Origin: an uncultured Clostridia bacterium
Lineage (GTDB): Bacteria; Bacillota; Clostridia; Oscillospirales; Acutalibacteraceae
Assembly (NCBI GenBank): GCA_944384985.1
Contig: CALWVM010000019.1
Location: 1-44,973 of the forward strand
Direction of reading: 5' to 3'
DNA: 44,973 nt
In this document: positions 15,563 through 23,207 of the stretch, piece after piece
Numbering within the stretch: the stretch's first letter is position 1
How the letters are laid out: each line of letters opens with the position of its first letter
Program-made: the position numbers and the translations under genes
The notes under the pieces: model-generated
What the model was told of the DNA's origin: nothing
Database searches by the model: none
The model's input: only the letters and a program-made list of their open reading frames with translations

Positions 15563-16006
15563 ATGGCTACCACCGGACAAGAATATGATTCCATGGCCAA
15601 GAAGGCGTCGCCGCCCTCGAAAAAGGCGAAAGACCTGTTTTGCGCTTTCACGATTGGGGGGCTCATCTGCACATTCGGGCAAGCCCTCTCTTGGCTGTAT
15701 ACGCGCGTCGGGCTTTCCGAGGACGAGGTAAAAGCGGCGGTGCCCGTTACGCTGATCGTAATTACGGCGGTGCTGACAGGGCTCGGTGTATTTGACAGAA
15801 TCGCCAAACATGCGGGGGCAGGGACAATCGTGCCCATCACGGGCTTTGCAAATTCCATCGTCTCACCCGCTATGGAATTTCAGGCAGAGGGCCGCGTGCT
15901 CGGCACGGGCGCAAAGCTGTTTTCCATTGCGGGGCCGGTCATCGCCTACGGCACCTTTGCGGCGGTCATCTATGGCTTAATCGCCTATATTTTCAAACTA
16001 TATTAA
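15563..16006 (+). CDS. spoVAC: Stage V sporulation protein AC
   Basis: A 147-residue inner spore membrane protein with about four hydrophobic segments (FCAFTIGGLICTFGQALSW, AAVPVTLIVITAVLTGLGVF, IVPITGFANSIVSPAMEF, AGPVIAYGTFAAVIYGLIAYI). SpoVAC is a channel subunit for uptake of Ca-dipicolinate into the forespore and release at germination. GTIVPITGFANSIVSPAMEF-like sequence is the family hallmark. A strong AAAGGAGC site sets the start. It is 14 bases ahead of spoVAD. Confidence 0.95.
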   Translation: MATTGQEYDSMAKKASPPSKKAKDLFCAFTIGGLICTFGQALSWLYTRVGLSEDEVKAAVPVTLIVITAVLTGLGVFDRIAKHAGAGTIVPITGFANSIVSPAMEFQAEGRVLGTGAKLFSIAGPVIAYGTFAAVIYGLIAYIFKLY

Positions 16007-16020
16007 GGGAAGGATCTTCC

Positions 16021-17049
16021 ATGGCAGTAAGGCAAGGCAGATATACGCTGAATCTTACGACGCGGCCTTCGATCATCGGCAACGCCGCTGTGGTCGGCAA
16101 GACGGAGGGCGAAGGTCCGCTCAAATCGGAATTTGACCATATTTATTCGGACGACACGCTCGGGGAAATTTCGTTTGAAAAGGCGGAAAGCGCCCTGCAG
16201 CGCGAAGCGGTCATCCGCGCGCTCGACAAGGCGGGCAAAACCCCTGCCGAGGTGGATTTCATCCTCGCGGGCGACCTTTTGAACCAGTGCATCGGCACAT
16301 CATTCGGGCTGCGGGAACTGAACATCCCGTTTTTGGGGATGTACGGCGCGTGCTCGACCATGTCGCTTTCCTTAGGACTTGCGAGCGTTTTGGTCGATAC
16401 GAAAGCGGCGAACGTCGCGGTCGCTTCCACCTCCTCGCATTTCTGCTCGGCGGAGCGGCAGTTCCGCCAGCCGCTTGAATACGGCGGGCAGCGTCCGCCG
16501 ACGGCACAGCGCACGGCGACCGCCGCCGGCGCGAGCGTAGTGGCGGCCTCCGTGACGGATAAGCCCTGCGTGGAGGCGGTGACCTTCGGCAGAATCATGG
16601 ACTTAGGCGTTAAGGACGCGAACAACATGGGCGCGGCGATGGCGCCCGCCGCGGCGCAGACCATTGCGGATTTTCTGCACGACACCGGCACCACGCCGCA
16701 GGCGTATGATTTGATCCTGACAGGCGACCTGGGGATTGTGGGCACGAAGCTTTTAAAGGAGCTTTTGCAGAAAGACTATGGCTTTGACCTTGCGGACCGC
16801 CACGCGGACTGTGGGCTGCTGCTGTATGATACAAAAAAGCAGGACGTGCACGCGGGGGGCTCCGGCTGCGGATGCGCGGGGTCGGTGTTCAACTCGTATA
16901 TTCTGCGCCGCGTGACCGCCGGGGAGCTGAAGCGCGTGGTTTTGGTAGCGACGGGTGCGCTGATGTCGCAGACCTCGTCCTTACAGGGCGAGAGCATCCC
17001 CGCCATCGCGCACGCGGTGCTCGTAAGCGCGCCGCAGACCGCTTTATAA
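16021..17049 (+). CDS. spoVAD: Stage V sporulation protein AD
   Basis: A 342-residue protein with a thiolase-like fold that binds dipicolinic acid on the outer face of the spore inner membrane. Family blocks include SEFDHIYSDDTLGEISFEKAE split as FDHIYSDDTLGEISFEKAES (about residues 39-58), LLNQCIGTSFGLRELNIP, the thiolase-like Cys in YGACSTMSLSLGLA, and QRTATAAGASVV. Length fits SpoVAD (about 338). It is translated together with spoVAC. Confidence 0.96.
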   Translation: MAVRQGRYTLNLTTRPSIIGNAAVVGKTEGEGPLKSEFDHIYSDDTLGEISFEKAESALQREAVIRALDKAGKTPAEVDFILAGDLLNQCIGTSFGLRELNIPFLGMYGACSTMSLSLGLASVLVDTKAANVAVASTSSHFCSAERQFRQPLEYGGQRPPTAQRTATAAGASVVAASVTDKPCVEAVTFGRIMDLGVKDANNMGAAMAPAAAQTIADFLHDTGTTPQAYDLILTGDLGIVGTKLLKELLQKDYGFDLADRHADCGLLLYDTKKQDVHAGGSGCGCAGSVFNSYILRRVTAGELKRVVLVATGALMSQTSSLQGESIPAIAHAVLVSAPQTAL

Positions 17050-17068
17050 CTGGTAAGTGAGGAACGAT

Positions 17069-17239
17069 ATGGAACAGTTTTTACGCGACCTGCGCATTGT
17101 GCGGGCAGGCACACGGATTTTACAAATCCTGTGCCTTTTGAAAACGACACTGACGGTTGGGATAATCGTCTTTAGCGTTTTGGAAGCCTGCGGCGCGCTT
17201 TCCGAACGGAAAAGCGCCGTAGAAAAGCTCTCGGCTTAA
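17069..17239 (+). CDS. Small one-helix membrane protein following spoVAD
   Basis: A 56-residue protein with one hydrophobic helix (ILQILCLLKTTLTVGIIVFSVLE spanning about residues 20-42) between charged ends. AGTGAGGA precedes the ATG. It starts 19 bases after spoVAD and ends before a terminator, so it belongs to the spoVA transcript. spoVAE (about 116 residues, three helices) is expected here; this protein is too short and does not resemble it. Function unknown; a forespore membrane role is inferred from context only. Confidence 0.65.
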   Translation: MEQFLRDLRIVRAGTRILQILCLLKTTLTVGIIVFSVLEACGALSERKSAVEKLSA

Positions 17240-17254
17240 CGCCGGGCGCGAAAG

Positions 17255-17296
17255 AACACAGGCAGTCCGTGAGAGCGGGCTGCCTGTGTTTTTTAC
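17255..17296. terminator. Bidirectional terminator after the spoVA operon
   Basis: AACACAGGCAG (17255-17265) pairs with CTGCCTGTGTT (17280-17290), followed by TTTT. It also lies just past the stop of the convergent minus-strand operon. Confidence 0.75.
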
Positions 17297-17757
17297 GACA
17301 TGATATACAAAAGCGCCATCAAAAGCGCCTCGTCCGTGCCCTCGGACTTCAACAGCAGAAGCAGAGAAAACAGCATGGCTTCGTCCGGCTCGCGCAGGAC
17401 GTCGTCGAGCAGGTTTGCTTTGGTCTTCTGCTCGGTCTGTGCCTTTGCCTTTTGCGTTTCGGGATCGAAATATTCCTTGAAGCTCGGATAGGTCAGATCC
17501 CTGTTTTCAGGCAGATTCAAAGGCATTTTGATCCGACCGGGCGACGTTTTGTGCGGGGTGCCCGTGCTTTGTGCAGGTGAAGTCCGCGCGCCGGCGTTTT
17601 GTGCGGACTGCCGGCCGGCGTTGTTCTGCGCCGGCTTTTGTTCGGCGGCGCGATTGTCCGCTTCGACATACTGCTGTGCGCGCTGCTGCATATTGCGCAC
17701 GCGCTGGAGTGCTTTTTCCTGCATCTGCCGCAGTTCATCGTAGGTATATTCTTGCAT
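17293..17757 (-). CDS. Unknown protein, third gene of a three-gene operon
   Basis: A 154-residue protein. The N-terminus is a helical, glutamine-rich segment (YTYDELRQMQEKALQRVRNM), the middle (about 38-75) is a disordered Ala/Gln/Pro/Thr linker, and the C-terminus is a helical leucine-rich block (ANLLDDVLREPDEAMLFSLL, then LLLKSEGTDEALLMALLYIMS). No family recognised. It starts one base after the stop of the preceding gene, so the two are tightly coupled. Confidence 0.7.
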   Translation of the reverse strand: MQEYTYDELRQMQEKALQRVRNMQQRAQQYVEADNRAAEQKPAQNNAGRQSAQNAGARTSPAQSTGTPHKTSPGRIKMPLNLPENRDLTYPSFKEYFDPETQKAKAQTEQKTKANLLDDVLREPDEAMLFSLLLLLKSEGTDEALLMALLYIMS

Positions 17758-17758
17758 A

Positions 17759-18127
17759 TCAGAACAATCCTTTCAAAAGCGGAAGCACATCCATCAGCCG
17801 CAAAAACCGCATAGCTTCATCCGCTTTCTGCCGGCGCTCATCGGAAAGCAGGGGTTTGAGCGCCTCGATAAACCGCGTGCGGTCATCCTCGCGCCCCATC
17901 TGCCCCGCCACAGCCGCAAGCGTTTTGGTCAGATCCTCGCCGAACAGCGACGCCATACCGCCGCCTGCTTTTTCGGACGAGCCGGACGGCTTGGAAGGTT
18001 TTTCGTTCTGCCCTTTTCCCCCGCCCGCCGCGCCGGAGTTGATCAGATTTTGCGCCACGCTTTTGAGCCGTTCGAGTTCCTCGGGGCTGACGGAATTCAA
18101 CAGGTCACTGATGCTGTTCGCGTCCAT
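17759..18127 (-). CDS. Unknown protein, second gene of the operon
   Basis: A 122-residue protein: a short helical head (ISDLLNSVSPEELERLKSVA), a glycine/lysine/serine-rich disordered linker (about 33-57), then a helical tail (FGEDLTKTLAAVAGQMGRED, DRTRFIEALKPLLSDERRQK, ADEAMRFLRLMDVLPLLKGL). No family recognised. The start overlaps the end of the first gene by 23 bases. The shared architecture with its neighbours (helix, disordered linker, leucine-rich C-terminal helices) suggests they form one complex. Confidence 0.7.
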   Translation of the reverse strand: MDANSISDLLNSVSPEELERLKSVAQNLINSGAAGGGKGQNEKPSKPSGSSEKAGGGMASLFGEDLTKTLAAVAGQMGREDDRTRFIEALKPLLSDERRQKADEAMRFLRLMDVLPLLKGLF

Positions 18128-18338
18128 TCTCGCCCTCCCCCATCAGCTTGCGCAAAAGGCTTTGCGCCTGCGGCGTTTGCAGCAGCGCGCGTGCAGCGTT
18201 TTCATCCGATAAGACCTCTTTCAGCTTTTGAGACTGCGCGGGGCTCAAGCGCTGCATCAAATAATCCTCCGCTTCTTTGCTTGTGCCCTTGGCTTTGAGA
18301 TCGTCAATCATTTTATCCAAATATCCCTTTTCCTGCAT
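18105..18338 (-). CDS. Unknown small helical protein, first gene of the operon
   Basis: A 77-residue, mostly helical protein (MQEKGYLDKMIDDLKAKGTS, then LSPAQSQKLKEVLSDENAAR and ALLQTPQAQSLLRKLMGEGE). The ATG at 18338 is chosen because TGAGGTG lies 7 bases upstream; an ATG three codons earlier lacks a site. First gene of an operon of three; divergent from the phosphodiesterase gene. The three proteins have no recognised relatives here. Confidence 0.7.
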   Translation of the reverse strand: MQEKGYLDKMIDDLKAKGTSKEAEDYLMQRLSPAQSQKLKEVLSDENAARALLQTPQAQSLLRKLMGEGENGREQHQ

Positions 18339-18402
18339 TGCAAACACCTCACCGATTTGATATACTGGATATACAAATACGTATGAACAGGAGATAGACT
18401 TT

Positions 18403-18876
18403 ATGCTTCGTTTGCTGGTGCTTTCGGATTCGCACCGCGACTATTTTTCACTCGAACGCGCCGTGCGGCTGCATCGTGAGGCGGATGCGGTGTTTTTTCT
18501 CGGCGACGGGGAGGATGATTTTCTTTCCCGTTCTATGCAGCAGCTTTTGACGGACAAAAAGGTCACGGCCGTTTGCGGGAATTGTGATTTTTACTCCACG
18601 CTTCCAAAGGAGGAACTGGTGCTTTTAGGCGGAAAACGCATTTTTGCACTGCACGGCCACACACGCTTTGTCAAGCAGGGTTTCCAGATGCTCGAAGAAG
18701 AAGCCGCGCGGCAGCACGCGGACCTCGTGCTGTACGGCCATACGCATATTCCGCGCACGGCATACAAAGACGGCATTTATTACCTGTGCCCCGGCAGCAT
18801 CCACGCAGGCGATTACGGGATGGTGGACATCACGGACAAAGGCGAAATCCTTTGCATCAACGCGAAATTGACATAA
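18403..18876 (+). CDS. YfcE/MJ0936-type metallophosphoesterase
   Basis: A 157-residue calcineurin-like phosphoesterase of the small YfcE/YsnB class. The metal ligands are all visible: LVLSDSHRD (D8, H10), FFLGDGEDD (GD), VCGNCDF (GN), LHGHTR (H) and YGHTHIPR (GHTH). Family members hydrolyse phosphodiesters in vitro; the natural substrate is usually unknown. CAGGAG precedes the start. The nagA gene follows after 16 bases, so the two are co-transcribed. Confidence 0.93.
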   Translation: MLRLLVLSDSHRDYFSLERAVRLHREADAVFFLGDGEDDFLSRSMQQLLTDKKVTAVCGNCDFYSTLPKEELVLLGGKRIFALHGHTRFVKQGFQMLEEEAARQHADLVLYGHTHIPRTAYKDGIYYLCPGSIHAGDYGMVDITDKGEILCINAKLT

Positions 18877-18892
18877 GGAAAGGAGCAGCATC

Positions 18893-20053
18893 ATGCTGTA
18901 CATACACAACGTTCAGATCGTCGGGGAAAATTCCGTTTTCGCCGGGGAAGTTCTGGTAAAAGACGGAAAAATCGCGGAGGTCGGCGCGCATGTTCCCTGC
19001 CCCGAGGGCGCCGAAGTGCTTGACGGCGGCGGGAAATACCTTTCGCCCGGCTTTATCGACCTGCATGTCCACGGCGGCGGCGGGTATTCCGCCATGGGCG
19101 GCAAAGATGCGGTGGTGCGTATGTGCGAAGCGCATGCGCGTTTCGGCACGACCTCCATTCTGCCGACGACGCTCGCTGCGCCCATCGCGCAGCTGAAAAC
19201 CGCGATGGACGGCATCCGCGAAGCGCAAAGCGCGACGGATAACGTGCATATTTTAGGCGTACATCTGGAAGGCCCGTTCCTCTCCCCCAACATGTGCGGC
19301 GCGCAAAGCCCTGAAAACATCCTGGTGCCCGACGAGTGGGACTGCGAGGACCTGCTCTCCTACTGGGACGGCATCAAGATCATGGGTGCGGCGCCTGAAA
19401 CAAAAGGCGGCATGGCGCTCGGAAAACTCATTCGCAAGCACGGCGCGGTAGCATCTATTGCGCACTCGACTGCGGACTATGACATCGCGCAGGAAGCGTT
19501 TCAAAACGGCTATTCGGATGTCACGCACCTGTATAACGCCTGCACCTCCTGCCACAAGGTCGGCGTGTTCCGCCATGCGGGGACCGTGGAAGCGGCGCTC
19601 GTCAACGACAATGTGACCACACAGGTGATCGCTGATCTGCGCCACCAGCCCGAAGGCGTTTTACGGCTCATTTACAAATGCAAAGGGCCGGACAAAATGT
19701 ATGTTATCACCGACGGCCTGGAATTTGCCGCAACGCAGATGCAGGAAGGCGAAGAGTTTGTGCAGGAAAACGGCATGGCGGTGGTTTACGCAGACGGCGT
19801 GATGCTGCTTGCCGACCGTTCGTGCCTGGCGGGTTCGGTAGCAACCTGCGACCTTTTGGTGCGCAATCTGTATAAAAAGCTTGGGCTCCCGCTTTACGAC
19901 TGTGTAAAGATGGCAAGCCTTACACCTGCGCGGGTGATCGGGATCGACGACCACACGGGAAAGATCGCAGCGGGCTATGATGCGGACCTGCTGCTGTTTG
20001 ACGATGACGTGCGCATCAGCGCCGTTTTTGTAAGTGGCAAACGAGTAGTATAA
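18893..20053 (+). CDS. nagA: N-acetylglucosamine-6-phosphate deacetylase
   Basis: A 386-residue amidohydrolase that deacetylates GlcNAc-6-P to glucosamine-6-P, used in amino-sugar and peptidoglycan recycling. Diagnostic motifs are PGFIDLHVHGGGGYS (about residues 52-66), LEGPFLSPNMCGAQ (about 124-137, metal-binding Glu), IAHSTADY (His), VTHLYNACTS (His) and the catalytic Asp in VITDGLEFA (about 268-276). The C-terminal ASLTPARVIGIDDHTGKI block is typical. AAAGGAGCAGC precedes the ATG. No nagB lies nearby. Confidence 0.95.
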   Translation: MLYIHNVQIVGENSVFAGEVLVKDGKIAEVGAHVPCPEGAEVLDGGGKYLSPGFIDLHVHGGGGYSAMGGKDAVVRMCEAHARFGTTSILPTTLAAPIAQLKTAMDGIREAQSATDNVHILGVHLEGPFLSPNMCGAQSPENILVPDEWDCEDLLSYWDGIKIMGAAPETKGGMALGKLIRKHGAVASIAHSTADYDIAQEAFQNGYSDVTHLYNACTSCHKVGVFRHAGTVEAALVNDNVTTQVIADLRHQPEGVLRLIYKCKGPDKMYVITDGLEFAATQMQEGEEFVQENGMAVVYADGVMLLADRSCLAGSVATCDLLVRNLYKKLGLPLYDCVKMASLTPARVIGIDDHTGKIAAGYDADLLLFDDDVRISAVFVSGKRVV

Positions 20054-20166
20054 AGCTTTATGGCTTTACACGCAGATTCCCTACGCTTCACCCTTTCCTG
20101 CCGCTCTACCCTATTCTGCGATTCAATCAAAGCTGTTTTCATTTTTAAAAGCGGAGAAATAAAAAG

Positions 20167-20206
20167 AAAAATCCCGACAGGCTTCATAAAGCTTGTCGGG
20201 ATTTTT
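20167..20206 (+). terminator. Terminator after nagA
   Basis: AAAAATCCCGACA (20167-20179) pairs with TGTCGGGATTTTT (20194-20206), ending in a T run. The A run on the left also allows minus-strand use. Confidence 0.75.
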
Positions 20207-20270
20207 CTTACAAAATTACTGTACAAATTATATGAAATATGCTGAAAATGCAAGTTTTTTTCAAATGGCA

Positions 20271-20299
20271 TTGACAAATTGCAGGAAATATTGCATACT
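20271..20299 (+). promoter_or_regulatory. Promoter of glutamate dehydrogenase
   Basis: Perfect TTGACA (20271-20276), 17-bp spacer, CATACT (20294-20299). Confidence 0.6.
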
Positions 20300-20354
20300 G
20301 TTTTTGTGAGGTGAATCTTCATTCACCAAATTTAGTATGAAACGGAGTATGCTT

Positions 20355-21608
20355 ATGTCCTATAACCCTTACGACAATGTGCTTGCTACGGTTGAAAAAG
20401 CTGCAAAGCTGCTCGGGTACGCTCCTGAGGATTACGAAGCCGTCAAATACCCGGAGCGGGAACTGAGCGTTTCCGTTCCTGTGCGCATGGACGACGGCAG
20501 CGTGCGCGTATTCCAGGGTTTCCGCATCCAGCATTCCACGGTGCGCGGCCCCGCGAAAGGCGGCATCCGCTATCACCAGAATGTCAACAAGGATGAGGTC
20601 AAGGCGCTCGCGGCGTGGATGACCTTCAAATGCGCTGTGGTAGACATCCCCTATGGCGGCGGCAAAGGCGGCATCGTGGTTGATCCTTCTACGCTGTCCA
20701 TTGCGGAATTGCAGCGGCTGACCCGGCGCTTCACCACCATGATCGCACCGATCATCGGTCCCGACCGCGACATCCCCGCGCCCGATGTGGGCACAAACGC
20801 GGAAGTCATGGGCTGGATTATGGATACATACAGCATGTTAAACGGTCATTCCACCCCCGCCGTGGTCACGGGCAAACCGATTCAGCTCGGCGGCAGCCAG
20901 GGGCGCGGTGAAGCGACAGGCCGCGGTGTGATGCTCAATACAACGTATATCTGTGAAAAGCTCGGTATTTCGATCACCGACTCGACGGTCGCCGTGCAGG
21001 GCATGGGCAATGTCGGCAGTGTTTCAGCACGACTGCTTTATGAACAGGGCGCAAAGATCGTAGCGGTCAGCGATGTTTCCGGCGGCATCTACAAGGCGGA
21101 AGGGTTAGACATCCCCGCAATCTGCCAATATCTTTCCAAGCGCGGCAATCTTCTTTCCGGCTATGAAGAGGCAGGTATGACACGCATCGGCAACGAAGAA
21201 TTGCTGGAATCCGACGTTACGGTGCTCATCCCTGCGGCGCTCGAAAACCAGATCGACGCGCAAAACGCCGGTAAGATTCGAGCCAAGGTCATTGTGGAGG
21301 GCGCGAACGGCCCCACCACGATCGAGGCGGACGATATTTTAGAGAAAAACGGCGTGGTGCTCGTGCCCGATATTCTGGCAAACGCCGGCGGCGTTGTGGT
21401 CTCGTATTTCGAGTGGGTGCAGAATTTGCAGGCGCTCGAATGGGAGGAACAGGACGTCAACGAAAAGCTTGCCAAGAATATGCGCAAAGCCTTCGACAGC
21501 GTGTATGCCATTGCTGAAAAGAATCACACGACGCTGCGCATGGGCGCCTATCTCATCGCCCTCAAGCGCGTGGTGGAATCCATGCAGTTCCGCGGCATCT
21601 GGCCGTAA
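20355..21608 (+). CDS. gdhA: Glutamate dehydrogenase (RocG/GudB type)
   Basis: A 417-residue enzyme that interconverts glutamate and 2-oxoglutarate plus ammonium with NAD(P). Key blocks: VRGPAKGGIRYH (substrate Lys), AVVDIPYGGGKGGI (catalytic Lys), PDRDIPAPDVGTN, and the Rossmann motif VAVQGMGNVGS. Length and the short C-terminus (HTTLRMGAYLIALKRVVESM) fit the hexameric catabolic clostridial/bacillar class, mostly NAD-linked; cofactor choice is not proven. The ATG at 20355 is chosen because CGGAG lies 7-8 bases upstream, whereas the ATG at 20337 has none. Monocistronic. Confidence 0.94.
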   Translation: MSYNPYDNVLATVEKAAKLLGYAPEDYEAVKYPERELSVSVPVRMDDGSVRVFQGFRIQHSTVRGPAKGGIRYHQNVNKDEVKALAAWMTFKCAVVDIPYGGGKGGIVVDPSTLSIAELQRLTRRFTTMIAPIIGPDRDIPAPDVGTNAEVMGWIMDTYSMLNGHSTPAVVTGKPIQLGGSQGRGEATGRGVMLNTTYICEKLGISITDSTVAVQGMGNVGSVSARLLYEQGAKIVAVSDVSGGIYKAEGLDIPAICQYLSKRGNLLSGYEEAGMTRIGNEELLESDVTVLIPAALENQIDAQNAGKIRAKVIVEGANGPTTIEADDILEKNGVVLVPDILANAGGVVVSYFEWVQNLQALEWEEQDVNEKLAKNMRKAFDSVYAIAEKNHTTLRMGAYLIALKRVVESMQFRGIWP

Positions 21609-21631
21609 ACAATGTAGGTCATACAGCACAA

Positions 21632-21660
21632 AGCGCCCCCGTCCGACGGACGGGGGCGCT
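21632..21660. terminator. Bidirectional hairpin between glutamate dehydrogenase and the M28 peptidase gene
   Basis: A perfect 13-bp stem, AGCGCCCCCGTCC with its complement, around a GAC loop. Confidence 0.65.
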
Positions 21661-21686
21661 GTCGCTTAAATTGCGGGAAAATCAGC

Positions 21687-23024
21687 TTATTTTTTCTGCG
21701 GGCCGTTGTAGCCGTTCTGCTCCTGGAACGAGGCAATCTTATCGATTACGCTCAACACTACGTCAAAGCCGTCGCCGACCGTTTCCAGCTCAAAGCGGTC
21801 CGGCACATCGCGCCAGGTATGATAGTAATGGGTCAGAACCGGGTTCTGCGCCGCAAAGGTAACAGACTTGACGCCGGCTTTCGTCATCGGCGTGCTGTCG
21901 CAGCCGCCGACGGGGTTGTGGATGCAGCCGCCGGTTTTGCTCTCGATCCCGAGTTCCCGGAAAGTGTCTTTGAACATCTTCTCAAGGTCTGTGTCAAAAC
22001 GGGTAAACTGCCAGTCATCCTGAATTACGACTTCGAAATAATCCTTATCCGCAACGGAGTCAATATTGATGTTCCAGGCGTTTTTAAGCATCTCATCGCG
22101 TTTGTGCTCATCGGCAAACGCCATGGACCCGCGCAAGCCCGCTTCCTCCGAACCGCAGTTGAGGTCGATGATGCGGCAGTTTTTCGGCATTTTGTCGGGA
22201 TTCTCTTTGAAATATTTGATAACCGCATACCCGAGCGCACAGCCTGTGGCATTGTCCATTGCCCCGCGGGAAGCATTGTCTTCGCTCGGGTCGCACCAAC
22301 GAATCACAAAGCAGCTGCCGATCGCCGTAACCAACGGCAAAAAGCGGAGCGCAACCATAAAATACTGGAACGAAGCGGAATACGCGGTTTCCATCGCCCA
22401 CATTGCACCAAACGTCACGCCGGTCAGGATGGTCGCCATGGCAACCGACGTTCCGATAAGGAAAAACACGCAGATTGCGCCGAAGCCAACCTTGCCGTAG
22501 GTCGCAAGGATACCGAGGATCGGTTTGTGGCGATACTTGTAGCCATGCTCCGAATGCCGCCAGTTCCAGCTTGTGTCCGTGTGGCCGGAAAGGATGATGG
22601 TGTAATCATAATTGCCGCCCTCCGGGACCAGCTCGCCGTATGTATTTTGTGAAATCTTTTGGTGGAAGAACTTGTCAAACCACGGCTTGTAAAGGAACAC
22701 GCTGCAAACAAGCCACACAAGGCAGCAGATCCCTGCAAGCGCCATGCCATACCAAAGGGTATTGATGGAGAGCGCAAAATACACAAGCCCGCTCAAAATG
22801 AGCCCGAACCAGCCGGCATACGGAATGCCGCCGATGGACGCCCGCGGCGAAACGGCAAATTCCTCTTTTACAGGCTCAATGCCGATCTCGCGCAGCTTTT
22901 CCCCCATATAGGCGGCGTATTTACGCTCACCCTCGGAGCCGGGAAGCCGCGACCCGATTTTCTCTGCCGCATGCTTTACGATCTCGAAAGCGGTCTCGGC
23001 ATACTTTCTGTTTTCTTCTTTCAT
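21687..23024 (-). CDS. M28-family metallopeptidase with membrane helices inside the catalytic domain
   Basis: A 445-residue protein. The zinc-peptidase residues are present: LSGHTDTSW (H148, D150), GAMDNATG (bridging D257), NCGSEEAGLRGS (catalytic E293, ligand E294), a distal Asp near INIDSVAD, and the final His in YYHTW (H402). Between the first ligands and the bridging Asp there are two to three membrane helices (about 176-245), and another pair lies before the catalytic part (about 72-112). M28 enzymes are aminopeptidases or carboxypeptidase-like; the substrate here is unknown. The ATG is preceded by GGGAGGA. A longer frame upstream has no site. Monocistronic. Confidence 0.85.
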   Translation of the reverse strand: MKEENRKYAETAFEIVKHAAEKIGSRLPGSEGERKYAAYMGEKLREIGIEPVKEEFAVSPRASIGGIPYAGWFGLILSGLVYFALSINTLWYGMALAGICCLVWLVCSVFLYKPWFDKFFHQKISQNTYGELVPEGGNYDYTIILSGHTDTSWNWRHSEHGYKYRHKPILGILATYGKVGFGAICVFFLIGTSVAMATILTGVTFGAMWAMETAYSASFQYFMVALRFLPLVTAIGSCFVIRWCDPSEDNASRGAMDNATGCALGYAVIKYFKENPDKMPKNCRIIDLNCGSEEAGLRGSMAFADEHKRDEMLKNAWNINIDSVADKDYFEVVIQDDWQFTRFDTDLEKMFKDTFRELGIESKTGGCIHNPVGGCDSTPMTKAGVKSVTFAAQNPVLTHYYHTWRDVPDRFELETVGDGFDVVLSVIDKIASFQEQNGYNGPQKK

Positions 23025-23066
23025 GCTGTCCTCCCACAAAATTGATTTTTGAAATAAATCTTTTTT

Positions 23067-23095
23067 ATCATATTGCATTTTTTTCATAAAATCAA
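23067..23095 (-). promoter_or_regulatory. Promoter of the M28 peptidase gene
   Basis: On the minus strand TTGATT (23090-23095), 17-bp spacer and TATGAT (23067-23072). A perfect 12-base palindrome GAATG-AC-CATTC (about 23101-23114) lies just upstream of the -35 box and could be an operator. Confidence 0.5.
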
Positions 23096-23166
23096 GTGGT
23101 GAATGACCATTCGCCTATATTTTTTGCAATTTTTTCGAAAATAAAATTCATTTTTCACAAAATACG

Positions 23167-23195
23167 CCGCCCCGCAGTGAAAAACTGCGGGGCGG
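23167..23195 (-). terminator. Terminator of the iol operon
   Basis: A perfect 12-bp stem, CCGCCCCGCAGT (23167-23178) with 23184-23195, five-base loop, just past the iolG stop. The T tract after it is short. Confidence 0.65.
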
Positions 23196-23207
23196 TGTTG
23201 AAAATGC

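Larger units (their letters stand above)
20054..20354. other. Intergenic region before glutamate dehydrogenase
   Basis: No gene is seen. It contains the nagA terminator at about 20167-20206 and the glutamate dehydrogenase promoter at 20271-20299; nothing else stands out. Confidence 0.5.
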
